Shown here: positions 1-5,789 of the stretch, in pieces
Layout: each line of letters starts with the position of its first letter
Position numbering within the stretch: position 1 is the stretch's first letter
NCBI GenBank assembly: GCA_003167055.1
Contig: PMUE01000224.1
Span: 1-5,908 of the forward strand
From: Vulcanimicrobiota bacterium
Lineage (GTDB): Bacteria; Vulcanimicrobiota; Vulcanimicrobiia; Vulcanimicrobiales; Vulcanimicrobiaceae
Reading direction: 5' to 3'
Length of the DNA stretch: 5,908 bases
The notes under the pieces: model-generated
The model's input: only the letters and a program-made list of their open reading frames with translations
Database searches by the model: none
What the model was told of the DNA's origin: nothing
Program-made: the position numbers and the translations under genes

Positions 1-1780
1 CGCCCGTGTCGGCGATGATCTTGTTGATGATCTTGCCGCCTGGTCCGATGACGTCTTTGATCTTGTCGGGATTGATCTTGATCACGATCATCCGCGGCGC
101 GTACTGGGAGAGTTCCGCACGCGGCTGCGCGATCGTTTCCGTGAGCTTATCGATGATGAAGAAGCGCGACTTCTTGGCTTGCGCCATTGCTTCGCGCATG
201 ATCTCAATCGTGATGCCCTGGACTTTGATGTCCATCTGGATCGCGGTGATACCTTTCTTGGTACCCGCAACTTTGAAGTCCATCTCGCCAAGTGCATCTT
301 CGAGGCCTTGAATGTCGGTGAGGACTGAGTAGTCCTTACCTTTGAGAATCAGGCCCATCGCAACGCCCGCGACGTGCTCGGTGATCGGCACGCCTGCATC
401 CATAAGTGCAAGCGACGAACCGCAGACCGACGCCATCGACGACGATCCGTTCGATTCGAACACTTCGCTCATCAGACGCAGCGTGTACGGGAACTCTTCC
501 TTCTTCGGAAGCACCGGAAGCAGCGCGCGTTCCGCGAGAGCACCGTGGCCGATTTCACGGCGGCCGGGTCCGCGCATCGGACGTGTCTCGCCGACTGAGA
601 ACGGCGGGAAGTTGTAGAAGTGCATGTAGCGCTTGTCTTCGAGCGCGACGATGCCGTCGAGCCGTTGCGCGTCGCTGGTCGAACCGAGCGTCGCGGCGGT
701 AAAGACCTGCGTTTGTCCGCGCGTGAAGACGCCCGAACCGTGGACGCGGGGCACGTAGTGCACCTTGCTCCAAATCGGTCGAATTTCGTCGGGCTTGCGG
801 CCGTCGGGACGAATCTTTTCGTCAACGACCATCACGCGCAATTCGTCCTCTTCCATCGACTTAACGATCTTGCCGAACTCTTTGGCGGTGTCCGAGTTCG
901 AGAGGAGTTCCTTGATCTCGTCGTCTTTTTTACCGACGCGATCGAGGGCTTCTGGGACGTTGATATTCGAGAAGGCTTCTTCGCGCGCGTGCTTGTCGAC
1001 GATGCGCATCGCCTTGGCGACGTCCTTCGCAAACGTCTTGCGCACCCACTTGTCGAGGTCGGCGTTGACCTTCTTGAGTGGATACTCGCGCTTTTCTTTG
1101 CCGGCTTTCTTCACGAGCTGATTGATGGCTTTGACGATCTTCTTGATCTCGCCGTGCGCGAACTCGACTGCACCAAGGAAATCTTCCTCGGAAATTTCGA
1201 GCGCGCCGCCTTCGACCATCATGATTGCGTCAGCGGTACCGGCGACCACGATCTCCATGCCACCGGTCACGTACTGCGGCAGCGTAGGATTAGCGATGAA
1301 CTTACCGTTCTCGTCGCGGCCGACGCGCACGCCGGCAACGGGTCCATCAAACGGAATATCCGAGAGGGCAAGCGCTGCACCAGCAGAGCAGATGCCGAGG
1401 ATGTCCGGATCGAGTTCGGGATCGACGGACATCACGGTCGCGACGACTTGCACGTCGTTTTGGAAACCGTCGGGGAAGAGCGGACGGATCGGACGATCCA
1501 TCTGACGCGAACTGAGCACCGCGTGCTCGGGCGGGCGGCCCTCGCGCTTGATGTAACCGCCCGGAATTTTTCCGGCGGCGTACATCTTCTCTTCAAAATC
1601 GCAAGTGAGTGGGAACCAGTCAATGCCTTCGCGAGGTTTGAGCGAGGCAGTGGCGGCGCAGAGCACGACGTTTTGGTCGCCATAACGAATCAGCGCGGAG
1701 CCGTTGGCTTGCTTCGCGAGTTCGCCGGTCTCAATGACCATCGTGCGCCCGCCGACCTCTAAGGTCACGGATTCGGGCAC
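1..1780 (-). CDS. pnp: Polynucleotide phosphorylase (PNPase), 3' end cut off by window edge
   Basis: PNPase is a cytoplasmic trimeric 3'-5' exoribonuclease that degrades RNA with inorganic phosphate and can add tails in reverse; it often joins an RNA degradosome. The minus strand reads 593 uninterrupted codons. The first RNase PH-like domain starts at the N-terminus (VTLEVGGRTMVIETGELAKQ, residues 5-24), followed by the helical linker domain (about 145-300). The second RNase PH core begins near residue 318 (EKIRPDGR). It contains the phosphate-site stretch with PGRREIGHG, the SNGSSSMASVCGSSLA segment (about 441-456) and LGEMDFKVAG. By alignment with the E. coli enzyme, D495, D501 and K503 match its metal and catalytic residues D486, D492 and K494. 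The KH domain starts near 560, with the GPGG loop at 579-582, and the window ends there. The rest of KH and the usual S1 domain, roughly 110-150 residues, are missing only because of the edge. The GTG start is chosen from its GGAG and because the next Met (residue 14) would remove conserved sequence. Confidence 0.98.
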   Translation of the reverse strand, partial: MPESVTLEVGGRTMVIETGELAKQANGSALIRYGDQNVVLCAATASLKPREGIDWFPLTCDFEEKMYAAGKIPGGYIKREGRPPEHAVLSSRQMDRPIRPLFPDGFQNDVQVVATVMSVDPELDPDILGICSAGAALALSDIPFDGPVAGVRVGRDENGKFIANPTLPQYVTGGMEIVVAGTADAIMMVEGGALEISEEDFLGAVEFAHGEIKKIVKAINQLVKKAGKEKREYPLKKVNADLDKWVRKTFAKDVAKAMRIVDKHAREEAFSNINVPEALDRVGKKDDEIKELLSNSDTAKEFGKIVKSMEEDELRVMVVDEKIRPDGRKPDEIRPIWSKVHYVPRVHGSGVFTRGQTQVFTAATLGSTSDAQRLDGIVALEDKRYMHFYNFPPFSVGETRPMRGPGRREIGHGALAERALLPVLPKKEEFPYTLRLMSEVFESNGSSSMASVCGSSLALMDAGVPITEHVAGVAMGLILKGKDYSVLTDIQGLEDALGEMDFKVAGTKKGITAIQMDIKVQGITIEIMREAMAQAKKSRFFIIDKLTETIAQPRAELSQYAPRMIVIKINPDKIKDVIGPGGKIINKIIADTG

Positions 1781-1786
1781 AAATAA

Positions 1787-1791
1787 CTCCT
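1787..1791 (-). promoter_or_regulatory. Shine-Dalgarno site of pnp
   Basis: On the minus strand AGGAG lies 6 nt before the GTG at 1780. It decides the GTG start, since no in-frame ATG lies nearby upstream and the conserved PNPase N-terminus begins at once. Confidence 0.8.
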
Positions 1792-1833
1792 AGTTTTCTT
1801 GTGTTTTGCTCTTTAAAATGAACGGTGCTCGGT

Positions 1834-1906
1834 TCGCGTAGCGAGGCCCTCCGGCCTTCGGCCGGGCGCACATCCTGTGCTCGGGCCTCCAGCCGCTTCG
1901 TGCGGC
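1834..1906 (-). repeat. Nested perfect inverted repeats; possible structured pnp leader or REP-like element
   Basis: Perfect complementary arms nest here. GAGGCCC (1843-1849) pairs with GGGCCTC (1883-1889) and encloses two hairpins: CCGGCC-ttc-GGCCGG (1851-1865) and GCACA-tcc-TGTGC (1868-1880). The result is a three-way junction. A separate hairpin follows, GCCGC-ttcgt-GCGGC (1892-1906). A shorter stem, TCGC-gta-GCGA (1834-1844), would compete with the outer stem. The element begins 5 nt beyond the stop codon of the upstream minus-strand gene and lies within the 131-nt spacer before pnp. No U-tract follows on the minus strand, so a classical intrinsic terminator is not supported. It could be a leader for pnp autoregulation (known in E. 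coli, where RNase III cleaves a leader stem), an RNA-stabilising 3' end, or a copy of an interspersed palindromic repeat. The arms are seen directly; the roles are inferred. Confidence 0.6.
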
Positions 1907-1911
1907 CGGCT

Positions 1912-2334
1912 CTAAGCGACCGTATCGACGGTGCTGCCGGCGGCGGGCGTCGTGCCGAGGTTCTGGAGCTCGGTTGCCAGCTGGGCAAATTGATCGGCAT
2001 TGAGTCCGGCCGAGGCGTAGAGCGCCGCCGTCGCATCCGAGGTATTGCCGGTAAGGCCCTGAGTGAGCGTCTGATACTGCCACTGCTGGAGCGTGGCGAC
2101 CGCCTGCTGGTAGGGGTTCTGCCCGGTGGGGCTCGTCGACGAGGTATTCGAGCTGGTCGAGCTCGTCGACGGCGTTGTCGAGGTCGTCGCTGGGCTGCTC
2201 GTCGTGCTCGACGACGCAGTCGTGCCGTTCGCCGACTCCGCGTAGCTGGTCGGATTGAGCACGTCAAAGCCCGGGATGGTCAGCGGGGTGACCGCCGAGG
2301 TCAGGGCATCCGAGCCGATGTACGAGGTGCTCAT
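1912..2334 (-). CDS. Orphan 140-residue protein with Ser/Thr-rich linker
   Basis: I do not recognise a family. The product has three parts. The N-terminal segment (about 1-38) is MSTSYIGSDALTSAVTPLTI followed by a PGFDVLNPTSY stretch. A linker of almost only Ser, Thr, Pro and Asn follows (about 39-70). The C-terminal part (about 72-125) is rich in Gln, Ala and Leu and probably helical (NPYQQAVATLQQWQYQTLTQ, LNADQFAQLATELQNL), with a loose Gly/Thr/Val tail. No signal peptide, transmembrane segment or cysteine is visible. The Ser/Thr linker and the structured ends argue for real coding, because the opposite-strand frame here is an arginine-rich shadow. It points the same way as pnp, with 131 bp between them, and could be co-transcribed with it. 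No good Shine-Dalgarno precedes the ATG. A TACGAT hexamer 7 nt upstream would suit a leaderless transcript. Function unknown. Confidence 0.72.
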   Translation of the reverse strand: MSTSYIGSDALTSAVTPLTIPGFDVLNPTSYAESANGTTASSSTTSSPATTSTTPSTSSTSSNTSSTSPTGQNPYQQAVATLQQWQYQTLTQGLTGNTSDATAALYASAGLNADQFAQLATELQNLGTTPAAGSTVDTVA

Positions 2335-2415
2335 CGCGGCAATCGTACCATCTCGGGCTGGCCCGTTGCCGCACGCATGAGGAAATCTTTACGTCCGCAT
2401 GGCGAAGGGGCGCTC
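2335..2415. promoter_or_regulatory. Divergent intergenic region with 7-bp inverted repeat
   Basis: This 81-bp gap must hold the start signals for both the minus-strand orphan gene and the plus-strand ggt. It contains a perfect inverted repeat, GCGGCAA (2336-2342) and TTGCCGC (2366-2372), with arm starts 30 bp apart, about three helical turns. On the minus strand TACGAT lies 7 nt before the orphan gene ATG and could be a -10 box. On the plus strand TTGCCG (2366-2371) could be a -35 box, but the sequence 17 bp downstream (TTACGT) is a poor -10. The repeat is seen; an operator role is inference. Confidence 0.35.
2405..2410 (+). promoter_or_regulatory. Shine-Dalgarno site of ggt
   Basis: AAGGGG lies 5 nt before the ATG at 2416. 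The alternative in-frame ATG at 2377 has no such site, so 2416 is preferred, although the earlier start would add a basic stretch (MRKSLR) to an otherwise uncharged signal-peptide n-region. Confidence 0.55.
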
Positions 2416-3231
2416 ATGCACGCTTTTCTCCTCGCCGCGGTTCTTGGCGTTGTCACCGCCCCGCACGCCATGGTCGTGACTGAACAGCGGTTAGCGTCGC
2501 AGGCGGGGCTCGAGGTGCTCGAGCGCGGCGGCAATGCTGTCGATGCGGCCGTTGCCGTCGGCTACGCGCTGGCCGTCGTGGATCCGTGTTGCGGCAACGT
2601 CGGGGGCGGCGGGTTCATGCTGATTCGCATGCACGACGGGCGCGAACGCTTCATCGATTTTCGCGAGAAAGCGCCGCTGCGCGCGACGCGCGATATGTAT
2701 CTCGATGCAAACGGCAACGTCGTACCGAATCGTTCGCGCAAAGGGTGGCTTGCGATCGGCGTGCCCGGCACCGTCATGGGCTTTGATCGCGCGCTCACGG
2801 AGTTCGGTACGATGCAGCGGCCGGAAGTGATGGCGCCCGCGATTCGTCTCGCGCGTGACGGCTTCGTACTCAACTCGGGCGATCTTATTCCGTTTGCCGG
2901 AGCGCCGACGCAAGGCTACACCGGCGCGTCGACGTTCGCGCAGCCCAACGTGCGGACGATCTGGATGTCCGACGGGCAGATGCCGCATGCCGGCGAGCGC
3001 ATCGTGCAAACGAATTTGGCCAACACTCTACAAGAGATCTCCGACGGCGGTACTGCGGCGTTCTATAAAGGCTCGATCGCTCGCGCCGTCGTCGACGCGA
3101 GCAATGCAAACGGCGGCATTCTTTCGATGCAAGATTTCGCTGCGTACACCGTCGGCGAGTCATCACCGCTGCAATGCGAGTATCACGGTCTCACCGTCAT
3201 TTCGGCACCGCCCCCGAGTTCGGCGGTGTGA
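2416..3231 (+). CDS. ggt: Gamma-glutamyltransferase 5' fragment: signal peptide and most of the large subunit
   Basis: This first frame encodes 271 residues. Residues 1 to about 18 (MHAFLLAAVLGVVTAPHA) form a short signal peptide with a hydrophobic core and a likely cleavage after an A-x-A type site; its n-region lacks Lys or Arg, which is weak. The mature part has the family motifs VTEQRLASQAGLEVLERGGN and DAAVAVGYALAVVDP, then GNVGGGGFM at 60-68. IDFREKAP follows, with R83 matching the E. coli arginine (R114) that holds the gamma-glutamyl carboxylate. Adjacent cysteines sit at 58-59. The last two residues (AV) after PPPSS come from the shifted frame and do not match the family. On its own this fragment lacks the catalytic threonine and the small subunit, so it cannot be active. 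The frame is also open upstream to 1825, but that extension is arginine-rich antisense of the orphan gene and is not part of ggt. Confidence 0.85.
   Translation: MHAFLLAAVLGVVTAPHAMVVTEQRLASQAGLEVLERGGNAVDAAVAVGYALAVVDPCCGNVGGGGFMLIRMHDGRERFIDFREKAPLRATRDMYLDANGNVVPNRSRKGWLAIGVPGTVMGFDRALTEFGTMQRPEVMAPAIRLARDGFVLNSGDLIPFAGAPTQGYTGASTFAQPNVRTIWMSDGQMPHAGERIVQTNLANTLQEISDGGTAAFYKGSIARAVVDASNANGGILSMQDFAAYTVGESSPLQCEYHGLTVISAPPPSSAV
3211..3231 (+). other. ggt: Frameshift site in ggt (one base missing) and resulting stop
   Basis: A run of five C (3211-3215) is followed by GAGTTCGGCGG. The incoming frame reads P-S-S-A-V and meets TGA at 3229-3231; the outgoing frame reads G-G-V-T-L from 3222. Adding one G at 3222-3223 restores PPPSSGGVTL. 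Adding one C in the C-run would also restore the frame, but gives PPPEFGG and loses the conserved serines, so the missing G is the better explanation. A short G run in GC-rich DNA is a plausible place for either a real deletion or a base-calling error. Confidence 0.88.
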
Positions 3232-4085
3232 CGCTTTGCCAAATTCTCAATATCATTTCGCCCTATCCGCTCGCGGATTGGGGCTGGCACAGCGTGCGCG
3301 AAGCGCATTATGTGGTCGAAGCCGAACGCCGCGCGTACGCCGACCGTAACGAGTATCTCGGCGACCCGGCCTTCGTCAACAATCCGATTGCAGCGCTCCT
3401 CAGTCCAGCGTACGCCGCGCAATTGCGCGCGCAGATCGATCCGCAGCACGCCACGCCGTCGTCGCAGATAAAACCCGGCTTACACATCGACCTGCACGAG
3501 AACGCGCAAACCACCCACTATTCGATTGTGGACGGCGCGGGTAACGCCGTAGCGGTTACCTACACGATCAACGACTGGTTCGGCTCGAGCGTCATCGCGG
3601 GAAACACGGGGTTCTTTCTCAACGACGAAATGGACGACTTCACCTCGAAGCCGGGGGTGCCGAATGGATTCGGTCTCGTGCAAGGCGCAATGAATGACAT
3701 ACAGCCGGGAAAGCGTCCGCTCTCGTCGATGGCGCCGACGATGGTCTTGCGCAACGGTAAACTCGCGATGGTGACCGGAAGTCCCGGGGGATCGCGGATC
3801 ATCACGATCGCGCTCGAGACGATCTTGAACGCGTTCGACTTCGGTATGGATGCGCAAGCCGCCGTCGATGCGCCGCGCATTCACATGCAGTGGCTTCCCG
3901 ACGCGATCGACTACGAGCCGAACGCCTTGACTGATGCGACGATGAGCGCGCTGCACGGTGACGGATACACCTTACGAGAGATTCCGTTCTGGGGCTCGGC
4001 GCAAGCGATCGTGGTGCTGCCCGACGGTACGCTGCAAGGCGGAACGGATCGCCGGCGTCCGGCGGGCGCGGCGCTTGGCTACTAG
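3222..4085 (+). CDS. ggt: Gamma-glutamyltransferase 3' fragment: end of large subunit and complete small subunit
   Basis: The second frame resumes exactly at GGVTLCQILNIISPYPL and runs 287 residues to the stop. The QTTHYSIVD motif contains the self-cleavage and catalytic threonine (codon 3510-3512, residue 366 of the rejoined protein, equal to E. coli T391). From that Thr to the end is 191 residues, against 190 in the E. coli small subunit. Also present are AVAVTYTIN, NDEMDDFTSKPGVPN (the DD that contacts the substrate amino group), RPLSSMAPT (the serine pair) and GSPGGSRII (the oxyanion-hole glycines), all as in active enzymes. An ATG at 3174 opens this frame, but its first 16 codons are out of frame with ggt, no Shine-Dalgarno precedes it, and no signal peptide would result. 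Independent translation is therefore unlikely to yield an exported enzyme. Confidence 0.85.
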   Translation, partial: GGVTLCQILNIISPYPLADWGWHSVREAHYVVEAERRAYADRNEYLGDPAFVNNPIAALLSPAYAAQLRAQIDPQHATPSSQIKPGLHIDLHENAQTTHYSIVDGAGNAVAVTYTINDWFGSSVIAGNTGFFLNDEMDDFTSKPGVPNGFGLVQGAMNDIQPGKRPLSSMAPTMVLRNGKLAMVTGSPGGSRIITIALETILNAFDFGMDAQAAVDAPRIHMQWLPDAIDYEPNALTDATMSALHGDGYTLREIPFWGSAQAIVVLPDGTLQGGTDRRRPAGAALGY

Positions 4086-4195
4086 GCCATTCGGCAGGGG
4101 TTCGGTAAAGAGTTCGTAAAACCGCGGGCAGAGGGATGCGACGACGCGGGAACGGCGACACCCGTGCCGCTTGCTTTGTGGCGAAGGGAGAGCTC
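4086..4195 (+). promoter_or_regulatory. Spacer between ggt and the GGDEF-EAL gene, with imperfect direct repeat
   Basis: This 110-bp spacer assumes the GTG start at 4196. It holds an imperfect direct repeat, GTTCGGTAAA (4100-4109) and GTTCGTAAAA (4112-4121), with a 12-bp period. No convincing -35/-10 pair and no hairpin with a T-tract behind ggt is visible, so read-through from ggt is possible. Repeat function is unknown. Confidence 0.3.
4184..4190 (+). promoter_or_regulatory. Shine-Dalgarno site favouring the GTG start at 4196
   Basis: AAGGGAG lies 5 nt before GTG 4196. The earlier ATG at 4136 has AGAGGG directly abutting it with no spacer, which is too close for normal use. Confidence 0.55.
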
Positions 4196-5782
4196 GTGGC
4201 GATTGCGCCAGAGCGTGGACCGGTTCCCACCATCGTGGTGGCGATCGATCGGGCCTTGCGCGTAACCACCGCTTATGGTCCGCGTGCCATGGATTTAGAA
4301 GCGCGACCACCGAGCGGTCAACTATTGCGTGCGCTCCGGAGCGCGCTACGCGGGCGGCACCGCGCAATCAAGACCGAACTCGGCGGCGTCGTATTCGACG
4401 GCCACGTTTTTCCATTGGTTGTCAATGAGGGTGAAATTGCGGGCGCGGTGGCGGTCGGGATCGACGCCAGCGAAGCGGAAAGCGCGGTCCTTTTTCTCTC
4501 CACGCACGATCCGCTGACCGGCCTGCTCAATCGGCATCAGCTACTCGAAGTGCTCGATCATTACGCCAAAAACGGCGTGGCAAGCGGCGCACTCGTACTG
4601 CTCGACATCGACCGTTTCGCGCAAATCAACGAGATCGCCGGCCACCTTGCCGGCGACCAACTGCTGTGCGCGATCGCCGATCGTATGCATTTTCTCGAGA
4701 TCGACGGCCACTACGTCGCGCGTCTGGGTTCAGACGAATTCGCGTGCCTGCTGCTCGAACCAAAGAACGGCGCGATGGTCGAGAAACGTATCGAACAATT
4801 GCGCGACGCGCTCGACGCACCATTTGAGGCCGGTCATGCCGAGTTTGTGCTGCGCGCCACGATGGGGGTCGCGCACTTCCCGCAGGATGGCGCCGGCGAG
4901 CTGCTGTTGCAAAACGCCGCGATGGCACTGCAGGCGGCCAAAAGCGCCGCGCGCGGCGGCCTGGTGCGCTACGGCCCGGCGCTCGAGCGGAAGATGAGCG
5001 TTCGCAGCCGTCTCGCGCGAGATCTACCCGCGGCGGTCGATCGCTGCGAGTTCGCGATGTACTATCAGCCGCTCATCGACGCCTCGAGCAATCGCGTGAC
5101 CGCGACCGAGGCACTCTTGCGCTGGCAGCATCCGGAACTGGGATTGCTGACGCCCGACGTGTTCCTGACCATCGCCGAGGAGTCCGACGTGGTGGTCGAG
5201 ATCGGGCGCTGGGCGATCGACCGCGCCTGCCGCGACGCAATGCTGATCCGCGATTCCTTCGGGCGGGACGTGCGGCTCAACGTGAACGTCTCACCCCGCC
5301 ACGTGCAGTCCGAACGGCTGATCGGGCACGTCTCGGCGGCGCTTCGTGACTCGGGTTGGAACCCCTTAGCGCTCCAGCTCGAAGTTACTGAGCAGCTGCT
5401 TATCGAAGACATCCCCAGCGCCGTGGCCACGCTCGAACGGCTGCGCGACCAGGGCGTGTCGATTGCCATCGACGACTTTGGGACAGGGTACAATACGCTG
5501 TCCTATTTGAAATCCTATCCGGTGAGTTGTATCAAAATCGATCGGGCGTTCGTGAAGGATGCAGAAAATGACCAATACAGCAGGGCCATTTGCCGATCCG
5601 TAGCCGCCCTCGGGGATTCCCTGGATATGAACGTGATCGGGGAAGGCGTGGAAACGCTGGGGCAGGCTGAGTTTCTGCGTGCGATCGGCTGTCGCGAGCT
5701 GCAAGGCTATCATTTCGGCCAGCCGGTGAGCGCATGGGACTTTATGACTACGTATGGCAAGGAGGGGGTCTGGGTATCGTAG
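4196..5782 (+). CDS. PAS-like/GGDEF/EAL cyclic-di-GMP protein, probable phosphodiesterase
   Basis: This is a cytoplasmic 528-residue protein (548 from the ATG at 4136) without membrane segments. Numbering is from GTG 4196. Residues about 8-95 look like a PAS fold (IVVAIDRALRVT to GAVAVGIDASEAE), likely the sensor. A GGDEF domain follows (about 100-255), with DPLTGLLNR at 105, LDIDRFAQIN (D137, D139) and GHLAGDQLL. Its signature is GSDEF (178-182) instead of GGDEF, and no RxxD inhibitory site lies at the usual distance upstream. The EAL domain (about 275-515) keeps the expected catalytic set: EALLRW (E305), NVNVSP (N364), EVTE (E396, E399), DDFGTGY (D426, D427), K447, EGVET (E483, E486) and Q509. 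The likely activity is hydrolysis of c-di-GMP to pGpG, with GGDEF either weakly active or a GTP-binding regulator. The GTG is chosen for its better Shine-Dalgarno and because the residues from 4136 are Arg-rich and atypical; the ATG remains possible. Confidence 0.93.
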   Translation: MAIAPERGPVPTIVVAIDRALRVTTAYGPRAMDLEARPPSGQLLRALRSALRGRHRAIKTELGGVVFDGHVFPLVVNEGEIAGAVAVGIDASEAESAVLFLSTHDPLTGLLNRHQLLEVLDHYAKNGVASGALVLLDIDRFAQINEIAGHLAGDQLLCAIADRMHFLEIDGHYVARLGSDEFACLLLEPKNGAMVEKRIEQLRDALDAPFEAGHAEFVLRATMGVAHFPQDGAGELLLQNAAMALQAAKSAARGGLVRYGPALERKMSVRSRLARDLPAAVDRCEFAMYYQPLIDASSNRVTATEALLRWQHPELGLLTPDVFLTIAEESDVVVEIGRWAIDRACRDAMLIRDSFGRDVRLNVNVSPRHVQSERLIGHVSAALRDSGWNPLALQLEVTEQLLIEDIPSAVATLERLRDQGVSIAIDDFGTGYNTLSYLKSYPVSCIKIDRAFVKDAENDQYSRAICRSVAALGDSLDMNVIGEGVETLGQAEFLRAIGCRELQGYHFGQPVSAWDFMTTYGKEGVWVS

Positions 5783-5789
5783 CGCCTAC

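Larger units (their letters stand above)
2416..4085 (+). pseudogene. ggt: Gamma-glutamyltransferase gene interrupted by a one-base frameshift
   Basis: The locus as a whole encodes a gamma-glutamyltransferase (gamma-glutamyltranspeptidase). This exported enzyme hydrolyses or transfers the gamma-glutamyl group of glutathione and related compounds and matures by self-cleavage into a large and a small subunit. Joining the two frames near 3222 gives 556 residues, close to the roughly 530-580 usual for the family, with an N-terminal signal peptide and a complete C-terminus ending in GY. The break falls inside the conserved PPPSSGG motif. The first frame reads APPPSSAV then stops; one extra G would give PPPSSGGVTL, exactly the family pattern. 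No other stop or deletion is seen, and every motif I could check on both sides is intact, so the damage is very recent or is an error in the sequence. As written, no full-length enzyme would be made. A divergent orphan gene lies upstream; the GGDEF-EAL gene starts 110 bp downstream. Confidence 0.9.

Noticed and set aside
472..825. Minus-strand open frame of 117 codons inside pnp
   Set aside because: It overlaps pnp on the same strand in another frame, and its Arg/Ser/Thr-rich translation is not protein-like.
620..1762. Plus-strand open frame of 380 codons
   Set aside because: It lies entirely antisense to pnp in register with its codons, which in GC-rich genes often leaves the opposite frame open. 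Its translation matches no family, while the minus strand is unmistakable PNPase.
1843..1889. Intrinsic terminator for the orphan gene or a tRNA gene
   Set aside because: The stems are strong but no T-tract follows on the minus strand. The three-way fold lacks the acceptor, anticodon and T-loop consensus of a tRNA.
2125..2220. Repeated gtcgac/gagctc-like motifs as a DNA repeat or binding-site array
   Set aside because: They are explained by the low-complexity Ser/Thr codons of the orphan gene; no regular unit length is kept.
1825..2415. Upstream extension of the ggt frame by nearly 200 codons
   Set aside because: The extension is extremely arginine-rich, runs antisense to the orphan gene, and ggt homology plus a signal peptide and Shine-Dalgarno place the start at 2416.
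3205..3225. Programmed -1 ribosomal frameshift in ggt
   Set aside because: The codons at the C-run (ccg ccc ccg) do not make a good X-XXY-YYZ slippery heptamer, and slipping there would give PPPEFGG, losing the conserved serines. Frameshifting is not known as a feature of this family.
3480..3956. Minus-strand open frame of 158 codons
   Set aside because: It is antisense to the best-conserved part of the gamma-glutamyltransferase small subunit, and its Arg/His/Val-rich translation looks like a shadow.
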